Positions 52,234 to 61,734 of a stretch of 64,000 nt of DNA are shown in pieces. How positions within the stretch are numbered: the stretch's first letter is position 1; each line of letters opens with the position of its first letter. Under the pieces are notes generated by a model. It saw nothing but the letters and a program-made list of their open reading frames with translations. It was not told the DNA's origin and searched no databases. A program made the translations under genes and the position numbers. Source of the stretch: an uncultured Dialister sp. (GTDB lineage: Bacteria > Bacillota > Negativicutes > Veillonellales > Dialisteraceae); NCBI GenBank assembly GCA_900545365.1, contig UQYL01000001.1, positions 119,381-183,380 of the forward strand, read 5' to 3'.

Positions 52234-52541
52234 CAGCCTTCGATCTTGGTCACTTCAACCTTGGTGAAAGGCTGACGATGGCCCTGACGGCGGCGATAGT
52301 TGGACTTTGCCTTATACTTGAAAATGCGGATCTTCGCGCCTTTACCCTGTTCCAGAACCTTTGCAGTGACCTTTGCGCCTGCAACGGTCGGCTGGCCGAC
52401 CTGAAGTTCATCGCCTGCTACCAGCAGAACCTGATCAAAAACAACTTCAGCTCCGACTTCCGCGTCAAGCTTTTCTACGGAAATCTTCTTGCCTTCTTCT
52501 ACGCAGTACTGTTTTCCGCCCGTTTTAATGATTGCGTACAT
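52233..52541 (-). CDS. rplU: 50S ribosomal protein L21
   Basis: 102 residues. MYAIIKTGGKQYCVEEGKKISVEKL and the C-terminal KYKAKSNYRRRQGHRQPFTKVEVTKI are canonical. GAGGAGGTG lies just before the ATG. First gene of the operon, about 103 bases downstream of a consensus promoter, leaving room for an autoregulatory leader. Confidence 0.98.
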   Translation of the reverse strand: MYAIIKTGGKQYCVEEGKKISVEKLDAEVGAEVVFDQVLLVAGDELQVGQPTVAGAKVTAKVLEQGKGAKIRIFKYKAKSNYRRRQGHRQPFTKVEVTKIEG

Positions 52542-52644
52542 GTGTGCACCTCCTCTTCACTATACTCGCCGATGACAGGCAGCCTTCCGGCATTTCTCCA
52601 TAGCCCGTCCCGTGCGGTTGCGTCAAAGCACCCTGTACAATGAC
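52542..52644 (-). promoter_or_regulatory. Structured 5' leader of rplU, probable L21 leader
   Basis: About 103 bases between the predicted start of transcription and the rplU ATG, with GC-rich complementary segments (GCCGGAAGG, CCGCACGGGACGG) able to form stems. Position and length match the L21 autoregulatory leaders of Firmicutes; a covariance match was not tested. Confidence 0.45.
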
Positions 52645-52650
52645 TTATGT

Positions 52651-52679
52651 ATTATACCTGCGCGCCCATGCGGTGTCAA
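52651..52679 (-). promoter_or_regulatory. Consensus sigma-A promoter of rplU-prp-rpmA
   Basis: Perfect TTGACA (52674-52679), 17-base spacer, perfect TATAAT (52651-52656) on the minus strand. Confidence 0.9.
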
Positions 52680-52765
52680 GAAAAATACGGAAATATCCCC
52701 GCATTTCACCGCAAAATCTGCTATAATCTGAATATATATCAGTCATTGAAAAAACGGAGGTCCTC

Positions 52766-53269
52766 ATGGAAAACTACATCGGCCGTCATCTTCTGATCGA
52801 CTGCTACCGCTGCCGGGAAGGCGTCATCGACTCGGCAGATCTGCTGATTCCCCTCATCAATTCCGCGGCGCAGAGCCTCGGCGTCGAACTGTACGACACC
52901 TTCTTCCACGAAGACGAGCGGGAGATCACCGTCTCCGGCTTCGGCGAAAACGCCCATCTCTGCATCCACACCTATCCCGAGCCGAACTACGCCGCCGTCG
53001 ATATCTACCTCTTCGACACAGACATCCAGCCGACGCTCGCCATGCCGGTGCTCCGGGAATATCTCCAGCCCGACAAGATCCGCGCCACGTCCGTAAAGCG
53101 GGGTAATATCGACACGTCCCTCGACCTCAAGCCGAAGATCCAGTCCAAATCCACGGCCATGCGCAAAATGAAGCGCACCGGCCACCAGCTGAACGCGGCG
53201 GGCCGCAAAGTCGTCCATTTCATCCAGAAGAGCCGCCCGAAGAAAAAGACAAAACCGGAAGAAGAATAA
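52766..53269 (+). CDS. S-adenosylmethionine decarboxylase (SpeD)-like protein lacking catalytic residues
   Basis: 167 residues. The SpeD fold is clear: GRHLLIDCYRC at 6-16, the active-site strand GENAHLCIHTYPEP at 60-73, NYAAVDIYLF at 74-83, then LREYLQPDKIRATSVKRG. In class 1b SpeD the segment reads (E)SHLSIHTWPE, where the Ser at about 63 becomes the pyruvoyl group; here codon 63 is GCC, Ala. Residue 83, Cys in the enzyme, is Phe. His 68 is kept. Self-cleavage and decarboxylation are therefore unlikely. A basic 45-residue tail follows the SpeD-like domain. Monocistronic, with a TATAAT upstream at 52722-52727. Function unknown. Confidence 0.88.
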   Translation: MENYIGRHLLIDCYRCREGVIDSADLLIPLINSAAQSLGVELYDTFFHEDEREITVSGFGENAHLCIHTYPEPNYAAVDIYLFDTDIQPTLAMPVLREYLQPDKIRATSVKRGNIDTSLDLKPKIQSKSTAMRKMKRTGHQLNAAGRKVVHFIQKSRPKKKTKPEEE

Positions 53270-53272
53270 CGG

Positions 53273-53303
53273 AAAAGCGCAGAAATTTCTCTGCGCTTTT
53301 TTT
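53273..53303 (+). terminator. Terminator of the SpeD-like gene
   Basis: Perfect AAAAGCGCAGA, six-base loop, TCTGCGCTTTT followed by TTT on the plus strand. Confidence 0.9.
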
Positions 53304-53321
53304 CACACTCATTTCCCAAAG

Positions 53322-53351
53322 AAAAAAGACAGGGTCTCCCCTGTCTTTTTT
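53322..53351. terminator. Bidirectional terminator, end of tpsA
   Basis: AAAAAAGACAGGG, four-base loop, CCCTGTCTTTTTT. Eight bases beyond the tpsA stop on the minus strand. Confidence 0.9.
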
Positions 53352-53358
53352 GCGTGCC

Positions 53359-56300
53359 TCAGAGCGTCATGCCGCCTGCCACGAAATGCACTTCCGCCTT
53401 CCGTTCCCGGAAATCGCGGTTTCTGTCCCACGGATTGTCATCGAAAAGGAAATTCCAATGCCGCTCGATGGAAGGAATATCGGAAATATCCGGCATCCCT
53501 TCCGGCAAATCCAGCACCGTGAGCGTGCCCGGCCTGAACGTCACTTTGTAATTCCCGCCAAAGAGGTCCGTTGCCCCATCCACAGCGGCCTGCGTTCCAT
53601 AAAACGTTCCTTTATACCAGAAACCAACCACGCCGTCATACGTTCCCGCTGTCTGTGGGAGATTCGCATTGTCTGCACTCATGCCGAAATCAAGCTGGAA
53701 CGAATCGCCGTTCACAAATGCGTTCGCCGTGCCGGAGAATTGCGGCGTGCCGCCCACGTAAATCGTATCGCCCCCTGCGGTAATATTCAGGTCCGCTTTT
53801 GTGACCGTTGATTTCCCCGTCAGATTCGTATTCGTAGACAATTTATAATTGCCTGCGCCGCCTTGTCCAAGCGTTCCTCCAATCGAGGCATCAGCACTCC
53901 AGTTATAGCTGCCGACATTATTCGTATGCGTATCATCTCTCAATGCGCCATCGGAAATATTGCTAAGTGTAATATCATCGGAGAAATTGTCTTTTCCAAC
54001 CCAACCGTCTACAACAAATCCATACTGTTTCAAATTGAGAGTTCCGTATACATGAGTAACATCTTTCAGTGAAATCGTCAGCTCTTTCTGGTCGATATTG
54101 TACTCTACCGACTGCACATCATAGCCAAGATGATTAGGATTGAAAATACCATCGGTATTGCTCGCCTTGATCTGTTCTGACCATAAATTATCCATGTAGG
54201 AACCAGCATTCTTATGCTCGCCCGTTACATCATGATAAATCAAACCGCCGGTAACGCTATTGTGCGCCACGAATTGATCTGCCGCCCAGAAACCATTACC
54301 AGTGATATTCAATGTCTGATCTTGGCCATTGTATACAAGATGCTGATCATTTTCGTCCGGATTGTAGGTCACAGTAGTGAGGAAAACTTTCAGGATGGGG
54401 TTGTTGTCTCCATACTGACGCCAAGGCGTAGTCGATGCGCTTGCGCCGCCCTTTTTATCGATAGCAGAACCGCCATCGCCGAACGTATCATTTTCGCTGT
54501 CATAGACATTGGAGACTGTATCACTGCCACTGCCCACGAGTTTGCCGCTGCCTACAAGTGTTCCTTTTTCGCTGCCATAGACGTTGGAAATAGCACCGGA
54601 ATTTGCACCCGCAATGGCTCCGGAAACAGTACCTGCAATGGCGGTGGTGTTGTAAGCGTTGGAAATGGTGCCGTTTTTGGTATTCGTACCGGCGATGCCG
54701 CCTACGTTGGTGCTGCCGGTGATAGCGCCGTACTGAGTCTTTCCCTCTCCATTGACACCGGTAATGACGGTGTTGAAGACCTGATCGAGGGTGCCGGAAT
54801 TGGTGCCTGCGATGCCGCCTACGTTGGTACTATTCTCTGCGATGACGGCGCCCGTGTTGTAGCCTGCAGTTACTTTGCCTTCATTCGTGCCGAAAAGGCC
54901 GCCGATATTCGAGCCCTTACCCTCTACGGTAATGGTGCCGTTATTGTAGATCTGGTATTGGTAATACCCGTCATTTTCATCACGGCCTCCGGTGATGTCG
55001 CCGGAGTTCTGGCCAATGAGGCCGCCGATATTCGATACGTTGTCCTCTTCGCCTTTGATATCCGCTTCGTTCTTAAGAGACGAAGTGGTCACGTTGCCCG
55101 TATTGATGCCGATGAGACCGCCGGTATTGCTCGTCCCGGTGACAAGGCTGTCATGGAAAACGCCGTCGTCATCGGTATAGCCTTTATTTTCCAGCGTAGA
55201 ATTGATGATATTTCCTTCATTTACGCCGAAAATACCGCCGGTACCGGACACGCCGCTTCCTGTCGTACCGGTCACGCTGCCGCTGCTCGTAAGAGTGGAA
55301 TCTGTAATTTCCCCTTTATTGACGGCAAAAATGCCGCCAGCTCCGCCTTCCGCGGCGGTCACATTGCCCTGATTGACCGCTTCTACACCAGCCAGCGCCT
55401 GACTGTTTTCACCGGCTACGCCGCCGACAAAATCTTTGCCAGATACGTTTCCGTAGTTGCCGTTCATGCCGCTAAGCACGCCGTCGTTTTTACCGACCAC
55501 CCCGCCTACATGAGACGCGCCGTCCGCGCTGACATTTGCATGGTTGGTCGCATCAGTAATCCTGCCGTCACCTGTATTGATGCCCGCTACGCCGCCGAAG
55601 TATTTGGCATCCGTTGCCCCTTTTTTCACGTGCAAATCTACATCGTTGTTCGTATTAGTGATGGTGCCCGTATTTTTACCGGCCACGCCGCCCACATACT
55701 GCACGCCGGTGATGGTGCCGCGGTTGATGAGGTTGTCATTTCCTTCGTCTGCAGTGATCTCTCCGGCGTTTGCCCCGGCGATGCCGCCTACGTAGTTGTC
55801 GCCGGTGATGGCGGCGGATTCGTCATTGACGAGGTTCTTCAGGGTGGAAACCGTCTGGTTATTGCCGACGAGACCGCCTACGTAGTTGTTGCCGGTGATC
55901 TCGCCGTTGTTGCGGCCGTTGGTGATGCTGCCTTTGTTGTTACCCACGAGGCCGCCCACGTAATCACTGGCGTCATCGGTCCCTGCTTCGCCGGTGACAC
56001 TGGAGGCGTTCGCCACGTTGGAGACTGAAGCCCCATTGTTTACACCAAGGATGCCGCCCACGTTGTCGCGGCCGCTGACGATGCTTTCGTTGTAGACGTT
56101 CGTCACGGTGCCGCTGTTCGTACCGGCGATGCCGCCTACGTTGTCGGAATACTGTGTTCCTACATCCGGATTATGCTCGCCCACCTGATAAATACCGGTA
56201 GTGACGCCGAGGCTGTCCACATTGTCGAGCGTGCCTTCGTTCACACCGGCCACGCCGCCGAGGGCGGCCGCACCGCCCGAACTGGAATCGACGGCGCTGT

Positions 56301-59300
56301 TGGCGCTGCTGTCGGAAATGGTACCGCTGTTTGTGCCCGCAATCCCGCCGGCCACGCCGCCAGATTTATCTGCTGTAACCGTCGATGTACCTATGGCACT
56401 CGCACCGGAAATAATGCCGCTATTCTCCCCTGCGATGCCGCCCGCATGGTTTGCCGACTCCACCACGTTGCCGAAGGTCGTCACATTGGAAATATTCCCA
56501 TTGTTCACGCCCGCTACAGCCCCCGCGTTATCCGTGCCGGTGAACGTACCGGAGTAAACGCGCAGATCTTCTACGGTGCCTGTATGAATTTTTCCTTCAC
56601 CATCCTCGCGAGTTCCGATGGTACCAAAGATACCTGCATTGGTCAGCGTCTGGGTAGTCCCATCCGATTTCTTTGTGGTATCAAGACCGATGATGCGGTT
56701 GTCCCGGCCGTCGAAAATACCCGTATAGGATTCACCTTCTCCACTTGCGATAGCTTTGTAGTCGTTCACACCGCTCGCGTTGATGTCGTTTTTCAACGCG
56801 AAGTTGTAAGTCAGAATATTGCTGTCAGAATAGATATTTTTGTACTGCTGAATCCCCTTGAGCTGTTCGCCCGTGCTGACCCAGATATAGGTGTACTTCT
56901 GCGCATTGGCATCTGTATCGCCCGCAACCTTAAAGTTTAAGTGATTTAAGTCTTCAACGAATTTATCATTGCCTATATCAAATTTATCAAGATTAAATCC
57001 GCCTTTCCCCTCGTTAATCTCTTCATCCCACATGTCAACGGTAATTTTGCTGCTGTCTGCCGCGCTGCCGTTTTCCCCATTCTTAAACGTCAGCTTGAAG
57101 CCGTTCGTTCCGTCCGCAGGTTTCTGGAAATGGTCGAGGAATTCGTGGAGCCGGTTCACGTTGACCTGTTCCGCGAGCCCATCCACGCCTTCCCCTTCCG
57201 TCGTCAGAGTCCCTACGATGGAATTTGCCATTGTTTTAGCAGAGTCTTCTCCCATCTCATATTTCTCACTGAGAATATCCATAATGGCAGAAATGGCGGC
57301 ATCTTTCTTGTTCTCTACTTCGTCCGGATTGGCGATCACGATGCCTGCCTGCTGAAGCGCCGCGGTGATATCCGCCATAAAGGATTCGCCGCGCACTTTG
57401 CCGATGTTCGTGAGGTCGAGCACTTTCTCGCCGGGAGCATCAAATGTGATATTTCCGCCCACATCGAGATCGCTGTCCATGTAGATGTCGCCAGAGGCGG
57501 TGACAGTGAGATCGCCGCCGGTGGTGACGATGCCTTCGCCTTTGTTGCCGTAGTATATGTTCACATGGCCGTCTTCGGCGTCGTTGGCGGTGATGGAAAT
57601 ATTGCCAGGTGTTTGAGTAAGTGTATCCGATGGTTGAGTAGTATAACCGAAGCGGTCGCCAATGTCGCTCATAGAGACATGAGGATCACTCACCGTCCCC
57701 GGTTTCCATCCTGTAGCCATGCCGTTGATGCCCGGCACTTTCACAGACTGTCCATCGGCAGATGTCAACTGCCCGTAAATATCCACGCTGCCGCCGGTGA
57801 TGGAAATACTGCCATCCGTATTTTTTAGGGTTTCGGTATATTGTTTCCCATCCCAACTTGTTCCATCCTGCACATTCCCCGTGGCGATGACGCTGCCGTA
57901 GATGGTGACCTGGCCGTCCGCCTTGATGGTGACGGAGGAGCCATAAAGCTTCGACGCGCTGCCGAGAGCCACGTCTCCGGTGATGCTATGCGGATTTCCC
58001 CCATCGGTGTCTGCCTTGATAGTGAGCGCGCCGTCGCTGTAGATGAGGCCGCCGAAGTAGCCGCTGCCCCCGGTGGACATGAAATCGTTCAGCGTGAGGC
58101 CCGCGCCGTACACGGCAAGGCCCGCATCGTTATTGATACCGAGCTTCTGCCAATCAAAATCTAAATTGTCCTTTTGGCCGTTTGCTTTAACAATGGTGAG
58201 GAGCGGATCGTAGGCCGTGCCGTACTGGATGGAGCCGATGCCATTCAAATTCAGTTCGATGCCTTCTTTTTCACCAGAGAAATAATCTTCCGCATTCGGG
58301 AGGAAAGCATTCAGGATTGGCGTAGAACCCGCATAAATTCGCCATGCGAACCCCTCCTCCTCTACATTTCCGCCATTTATGGTTGTATCAGGAGCTGTAA
58401 TACCGTCATCAAAGTGATACCGGTCCTTCTGATCTTTCTCAGCAAAATTGATTACGTAATTAGCGTTGTTCTTTCCTGCAGCCTCCAAATCCGCAAAGGT
58501 ACCACCCAACTGAGTATCCGGCTGGATATAATGCGTATTTTCCACCTCAAAATGGCCACTACCAGCATTTGCCCAGATACTTCCTATCTTTCCCCCGTTC
58601 TCTGCATCATCAATATACAAATTACCAGTGGTGTAGGCATTTTTGATAGTTACATGATCTCCATTAAATGGATGATCCCCTCCAGCAGAATTATATCTAT
58701 ATACATCTCCAATGATTCCTCCGAGCGAACTGTGAGATTTTTCATCGTCCTTGTGCACCCAAAAACTCCGGAGTGTTCCCAGATTATATACATTACTCAG
58801 CGTAATATTTGCAATCGACACGTCCGCCGCACCAACGATACCGCCGACCTGACTTGATGCACTATGATTATTATTAACGACAGTGATATTGCCCGTATTG
58901 AATGCATTGTTGATGCTGCCCGTATACATCCATCCGGCGATGCCGCCAACCACGTTGTAGCCATTGTAGATGGCGCCGGTATTGTAGGCTTTTTCCACGG
59001 TGCCGGAGAGACGGCCCACGATGCCGCCCACGTGACGGCCGAAATAGTCGTAGTTTTTATCGCCAATCTGGCCTTTGTTGTACACATCGTACAACAGGGC
59101 CCACGCCGAAGACTCTTCCGTGGTATCGCCTACGATACCGCCCATGTTGATGGGATCAATCGAACCATCCGTTTTAGTATCTGACTGCCGGGTCGTACGA
59201 AGGTAGCCCAGATTGTAGGAACCGGCGATTTCACCATTGTACATCATGCCGGCAATGCCGCCGATCCCGGTGTACCCCATGACGTCGCCCGTGTTGTAGC

Positions 59301-61710
59301 TGTTCGACACAGCAGCTTTTGAATAATCCGTTTTTAACGTATCAACGTTCAGCGTACTTCCGTTGCTCCGGTCGATTTTGCCGACGATGCCGCCCGCATT
59401 GGCCGCTTTGCTTGCACTCCCTACAAATTCCGGATTCTCCGGCTCCAAAGTATGGACCGTACCGCGGTTCGCACTGGACGCGATGTATACGTTATTCCCG
59501 TCCATGTAGCCGACAATGCCGCCCATATTGCCAACGGTAAACGATTCTCTGCCGCTGCCTCTGATAGTTTCTTTAATAAATACAGGAATATTATTCTGAA
59601 TTTGTCCATTCCATGCGCCGGTGGCCATGATATCACCGCCGTCGTTGACGCCATTGGTCACTACATATTTGTCATTTGCTGGCGCACTCTCACTATTGGC
59701 AAAATAGCCTGCAATGCCGCCCACATTGTGCGCGCCGCGAATCTCATTCTCCCGGTTCGTGGCATTGGTGATATTCGTGTTGACGGCGCTCCCCACGATA
59801 CCGCCTACATTTCCCGCAGTGTAATAAGTAGATGTTACATCTTTCGTATCATTACCATTAACATTAGTGACGGTTTCTGTAAACGTCTTAGATGCAGAAC
59901 TGACGTTGCCCGTATTCAGTACATCTGTAATCGTGCTGTTCCCAGACGCACTGCCTGCAATGCCGCCTGCATTGGCGATATAAACATCAACTTCCGCCAG
60001 TCCATCACTATTCGTACCCGTACTGGAATGATCTGTATGATAAATATATGTACCCGTCACCTGTCTATTGGCCAATACATTGCCGCTGTTTTCGGCATTC
60101 TGCACCGTGGTGCCTTCCATCTGTCCGACGATGCCGCCTACGTTGTACGCGCCGGTGACGTCGAGGCGGTTGTAGATGAGATTCGTGCCATCGCCGAGCT
60201 TTGAAGCATAGGCATGGCCGACGAGGCCGCCCACGTTGTGGCCCTCGCCAGTGACGCTGCCCAGATTGTAGCTCGTACCATCAAGTGTTCCCTGATACAG
60301 ATTACCGATAAGGCCGCCTGCATCGCTGATCGTTCCACCATTCCCGTCAGAAGTGCCACTGCTCACAACTGTGCCGGTATTGACCATATTGGAAAAATGC
60401 GCATCCGCACTGCCGACCGTTATCGGCTTATCGCTGTCCTCCACCTGATCGATCTCATCGCCGCTGTAGCCAATGATTCCGCCTACATCCGCGCCGCCTG
60501 TCACGGAGGCGCTGTTCATGACATTATTTACGTGCGTATTGCCAAGCACTGCGCCCGCGAGGCTGCCCACGACATTGCCGCCTGTGATAGCGCCGCCGAC
60601 GAAGGTGACGTTATTGATCTCCGCCTCATGAAGCACTCCAAAGAGACCAACATTGACGGCATCTGCCCTGTTGATATTCAGATTAAAAATATTATAGCTA
60701 AGACCGTCGAAATTCCCATGGAAACCATATTTACTATTTTCGACAATCACCTTTCCAGTGCTGTCAATGCCGATGGGCTTAAAGCCTTTCTTGTCGTTCC
60801 AGTCCTGCGTGGCGGTGGCGTCGATGCTGTTGCGGAGGGCGTAATTGCCGCCGAGGTTGGTATCGATCTTCTGGAGCTGCTCCACGTCTTCCACCCACAT
60901 GTAGCCTTTGAGGTCGATGACGGCGGTTCCGTTTTCCATGACGGTAGCCAGGTCGGAGATCTTCTTATCTTTCCCCGCGTAAGTCTCATTCTCTTTGTCA
61001 TAGGCGTCGTAGCCGATGACCACGCTGCCCGCATCGGTGGTATTGACCTTGATATTCCCCGCGGCCATCTTCTCGTCGCCGGTCTTCAGGCGTTCCGTAT
61101 CGATGACGATGCGATTGCCGTCGAAGGTCACGTGGTCAGCATTGACATTGCCGAGGCTCATGAGAACGGCATCAGGATTTTCATTCATGGCCTGTGATTG
61201 AATCAGCTTTGTAATATCCGTGCTGTCATTAACACCTTTCAATACGTCGTCCGTCATATTTCTATTGGACACGTAGAGGCTGCCTACGTTGATCTGGGCG
61301 GAGTTGCTGATTTCTACGCCGGCGGGATTGACGATGTAGATATTACCTTCCGCCGCACTGATGGCGCCGTAAATCTGGGACATCCCGTTTGCCTGATTGA
61401 CGTAGTTCAGCGTATTAAAACGGTCTCCCCCATTATAACTCTCGCCTTTTTCAAAATTAACTGTAGCGTTGGCGCCGACATTGAAGCTATCCCATTTGAT
61501 GACGCCGTTCTGTGTATTCTGCGTAATGGTCATCTGCCCATTGGACGGAGCGCCGATGGTTCCGCTGCCGGCGACGAAGTTTCCGTCCTGCGGCAGCTGG
61601 GTATTGGGAACGACGCCGGACGCGGCAAGGGCAGGCGCGGCGGCGCATGCGGCCGCCCCCGCGAGGAGACCGGCGAGAATGCGTTTTTTGAGAATGTTTC
61701 TGTATTTCAT
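53359..61710 (-). CDS. Giant two-partner-secretion adhesin (TpsA, filamentous haemagglutinin-like) with GLUG repeats
   Basis: 2,783 residues. Signal peptide at about 1-29 (basic start, then ILAGLLAGAAACAAAPALA). TPS/haemagglutination-activity domain at about 30-250, containing NPAGVEISNSAQINVG. Two blocks of GLUG repeats (GGIxGxxxG): about 357-1000 (by eye some 17 units) and about 1725-2370 (some 21 units), separated by a non-repetitive beta-rich region. C-terminal MBG/YDG-like domains (about 2447-2700, VTYNPDENDQ and HVYGTLNLKQYGF) and a charged tail. Expected to be exported by Sec and moved across the outer membrane by the TpsB encoded directly upstream. The frame opens at an ATG at 61731; AGGAAGG seven bases before the ATG at 61710 favours the latter. 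Confidence 0.92.
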   Translation of the reverse strand: MKYRNILKKRILAGLLAGAAACAAAPALAASGVVPNTQLPQDGNFVAGSGTIGAPSNGQMTITQNTQNGVIKWDSFNVGANATVNFEKGESYNGGDRFNTLNYVNQANGMSQIYGAISAAEGNIYIVNPAGVEISNSAQINVGSLYVSNRNMTDDVLKGVNDSTDITKLIQSQAMNENPDAVLMSLGNVNADHVTFDGNRIVIDTERLKTGDEKMAAGNIKVNTTDAGSVVIGYDAYDKENETYAGKDKKISDLATVMENGTAVIDLKGYMWVEDVEQLQKIDTNLGGNYALRNSIDATATQDWNDKKGFKPIGIDSTGKVIVENSKYGFHGNFDGLSYNIFNLNINRADAVNVGLFGVLHEAEINNVTFVGGAITGGNVVGSLAGAVLGNTHVNNVMNSASVTGGADVGGIIGYSGDEIDQVEDSDKPITVGSADAHFSNMVNTGTVVSSGTSDGNGGTISDAGGLIGNLYQGTLDGTSYNLGSVTGEGHNVGGLVGHAYASKLGDGTNLIYNRLDVTGAYNVGGIVGQMEGTTVQNAENSGNVLANRQVTGTYIYHTDHSSTGTNSDGLAEVDVYIANAGGIAGSASGNSTITDVLNTGNVSSASKTFTETVTNVNGNDTKDVTSTYYTAGNVGGIVGSAVNTNITNATNRENEIRGAHNVGGIAGYFANSESAPANDKYVVTNGVNDGGDIMATGAWNGQIQNNIPVFIKETIRGSGRESFTVGNMGGIVGYMDGNNVYIASSANRGTVHTLEPENPEFVGSASKAANAGGIVGKIDRSNGSTLNVDTLKTDYSKAAVSNSYNTGDVMGYTGIGGIAGMMYNGEIAGSYNLGYLRTTRQSDTKTDGSIDPINMGGIVGDTTEESSAWALLYDVYNKGQIGDKNYDYFGRHVGGIVGRLSGTVEKAYNTGAIYNGYNVVGGIAGWMYTGSINNAFNTGNITVVNNNHSASSQVGGIVGAADVSIANITLSNVYNLGTLRSFWVHKDDEKSHSSLGGIIGDVYRYNSAGGDHPFNGDHVTIKNAYTTGNLYIDDAENGGKIGSIWANAGSGHFEVENTHYIQPDTQLGGTFADLEAAGKNNANYVINFAEKDQKDRYHFDDGITAPDTTINGGNVEEEGFAWRIYAGSTPILNAFLPNAEDYFSGEKEGIELNLNGIGSIQYGTAYDPLLTIVKANGQKDNLDFDWQKLGINNDAGLAVYGAGLTLNDFMSTGGSGYFGGLIYSDGALTIKADTDGGNPHSITGDVALGSASKLYGSSVTIKADGQVTIYGSVIATGNVQDGTSWDGKQYTETLKNTDGSISITGGSVDIYGQLTSADGQSVKVPGINGMATGWKPGTVSDPHVSMSDIGDRFGYTTQPSDTLTQTPGNISITANDAEDGHVNIYYGNKGEGIVTTGGDLTVTASGDIYMDSDLDVGGNITFDAPGEKVLDLTNIGKVRGESFMADITAALQQAGIVIANPDEVENKKDAAISAIMDILSEKYEMGEDSAKTMANSIVGTLTTEGEGVDGLAEQVNVNRLHEFLDHFQKPADGTNGFKLTFKNGENGSAADSSKITVDMWDEEINEGKGGFNLDKFDIGNDKFVEDLNHLNFKVAGDTDANAQKYTYIWVSTGEQLKGIQQYKNIYSDSNILTYNFALKNDINASGVNDYKAIASGEGESYTGIFDGRDNRIIGLDTTKKSDGTTQTLTNAGIFGTIGTREDGEGKIHTGTVEDLRVYSGTFTGTDNAGAVAGVNNGNISNVTTFGNVVESANHAGGIAGENSGIISGASAIGTSTVTADKSGGVAGGIAGTNSGTISDSSANSAVDSSSGGAAALGGVAGVNEGTLDNVDSLGVTTGIYQVGEHNPDVGTQYSDNVGGIAGTNSGTVTNVYNESIVSGRDNVGGILGVNNGASVSNVANASSVTGEAGTDDASDYVGGLVGNNKGSITNGRNNGEITGNNYVGGLVGNNQTVSTLKNLVNDESAAITGDNYVGGIAGANAGEITADEGNDNLINRGTITGVQYVGGVAGKNTGTITNTNNDVDLHVKKGATDAKYFGGVAGINTGDGRITDATNHANVSADGASHVGGVVGKNDGVLSGMNGNYGNVSGKDFVGGVAGENSQALAGVEAVNQGNVTAAEGGAGGIFAVNKGEITDSTLTSSGSVTGTTGSGVSGTGGIFGVNEGNIINSTLENKGYTDDDGVFHDSLVTGTSNTGGLIGINTGNVTTSSLKNEADIKGEEDNVSNIGGLIGQNSGDITGGRDENDGYYQYQIYNNGTITVEGKGSNIGGLFGTNEGKVTAGYNTGAVIAENSTNVGGIAGTNSGTLDQVFNTVITGVNGEGKTQYGAITGSTNVGGIAGTNTKNGTISNAYNTTAIAGTVSGAIAGANSGAISNVYGSEKGTLVGSGKLVGSGSDTVSNVYDSENDTFGDGGSAIDKKGGASASTTPWRQYGDNNPILKVFLTTVTYNPDENDQHLVYNGQDQTLNITGNGFWAADQFVAHNSVTGGLIYHDVTGEHKNAGSYMDNLWSEQIKASNTDGIFNPNHLGYDVQSVEYNIDQKELTISLKDVTHVYGTLNLKQYGFVVDGWVGKDNFSDDITLSNISDGALRDDTHTNNVGSYNWSADASIGGTLGQGGAGNYKLSTNTNLTGKSTVTKADLNITAGGDTIYVGGTPQFSGTANAFVNGDSFQLDFGMSADNANLPQTAGTYDGVVGFWYKGTFYGTQAAVDGATDLFGGNYKVTFRPGTLTVLDLPEGMPDISDIPSIERHWNFLFDDNPWDRNRDFRERKAEVHFVAGGMTL
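54610..56560 (-). repeat. Second GLUG repeat block of tpsA
   Basis: Coding repeats of about 75-100 bases with the recurring GGCATCGCCGG(C/T)ACGAA-type core, about 21 units. Copies are similar enough at the DNA level for recombination. Confidence 0.75.
58700..60650 (-). repeat. First GLUG repeat block of tpsA
   Basis: About 17 units of GGI(V/A)G-type repeats with longer and more variable spacers than the second block. Confidence 0.7.
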
Positions 61711-61734
61711 GGTCTTTCCTTCCTTATCCATACA

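Noticed and set aside
54214..56028. A 604-codon plus-strand open frame antisense to tpsA
   Set aside because: It mirrors the GLUG repeats in another frame, has no ribosome site, and the minus-strand reading gives a coherent secreted adhesin.
54610..60650. CRISPR-like periodic repeats
   Set aside because: They are in-frame protein-coding GLUG repeats with variable spacing and no cas genes.
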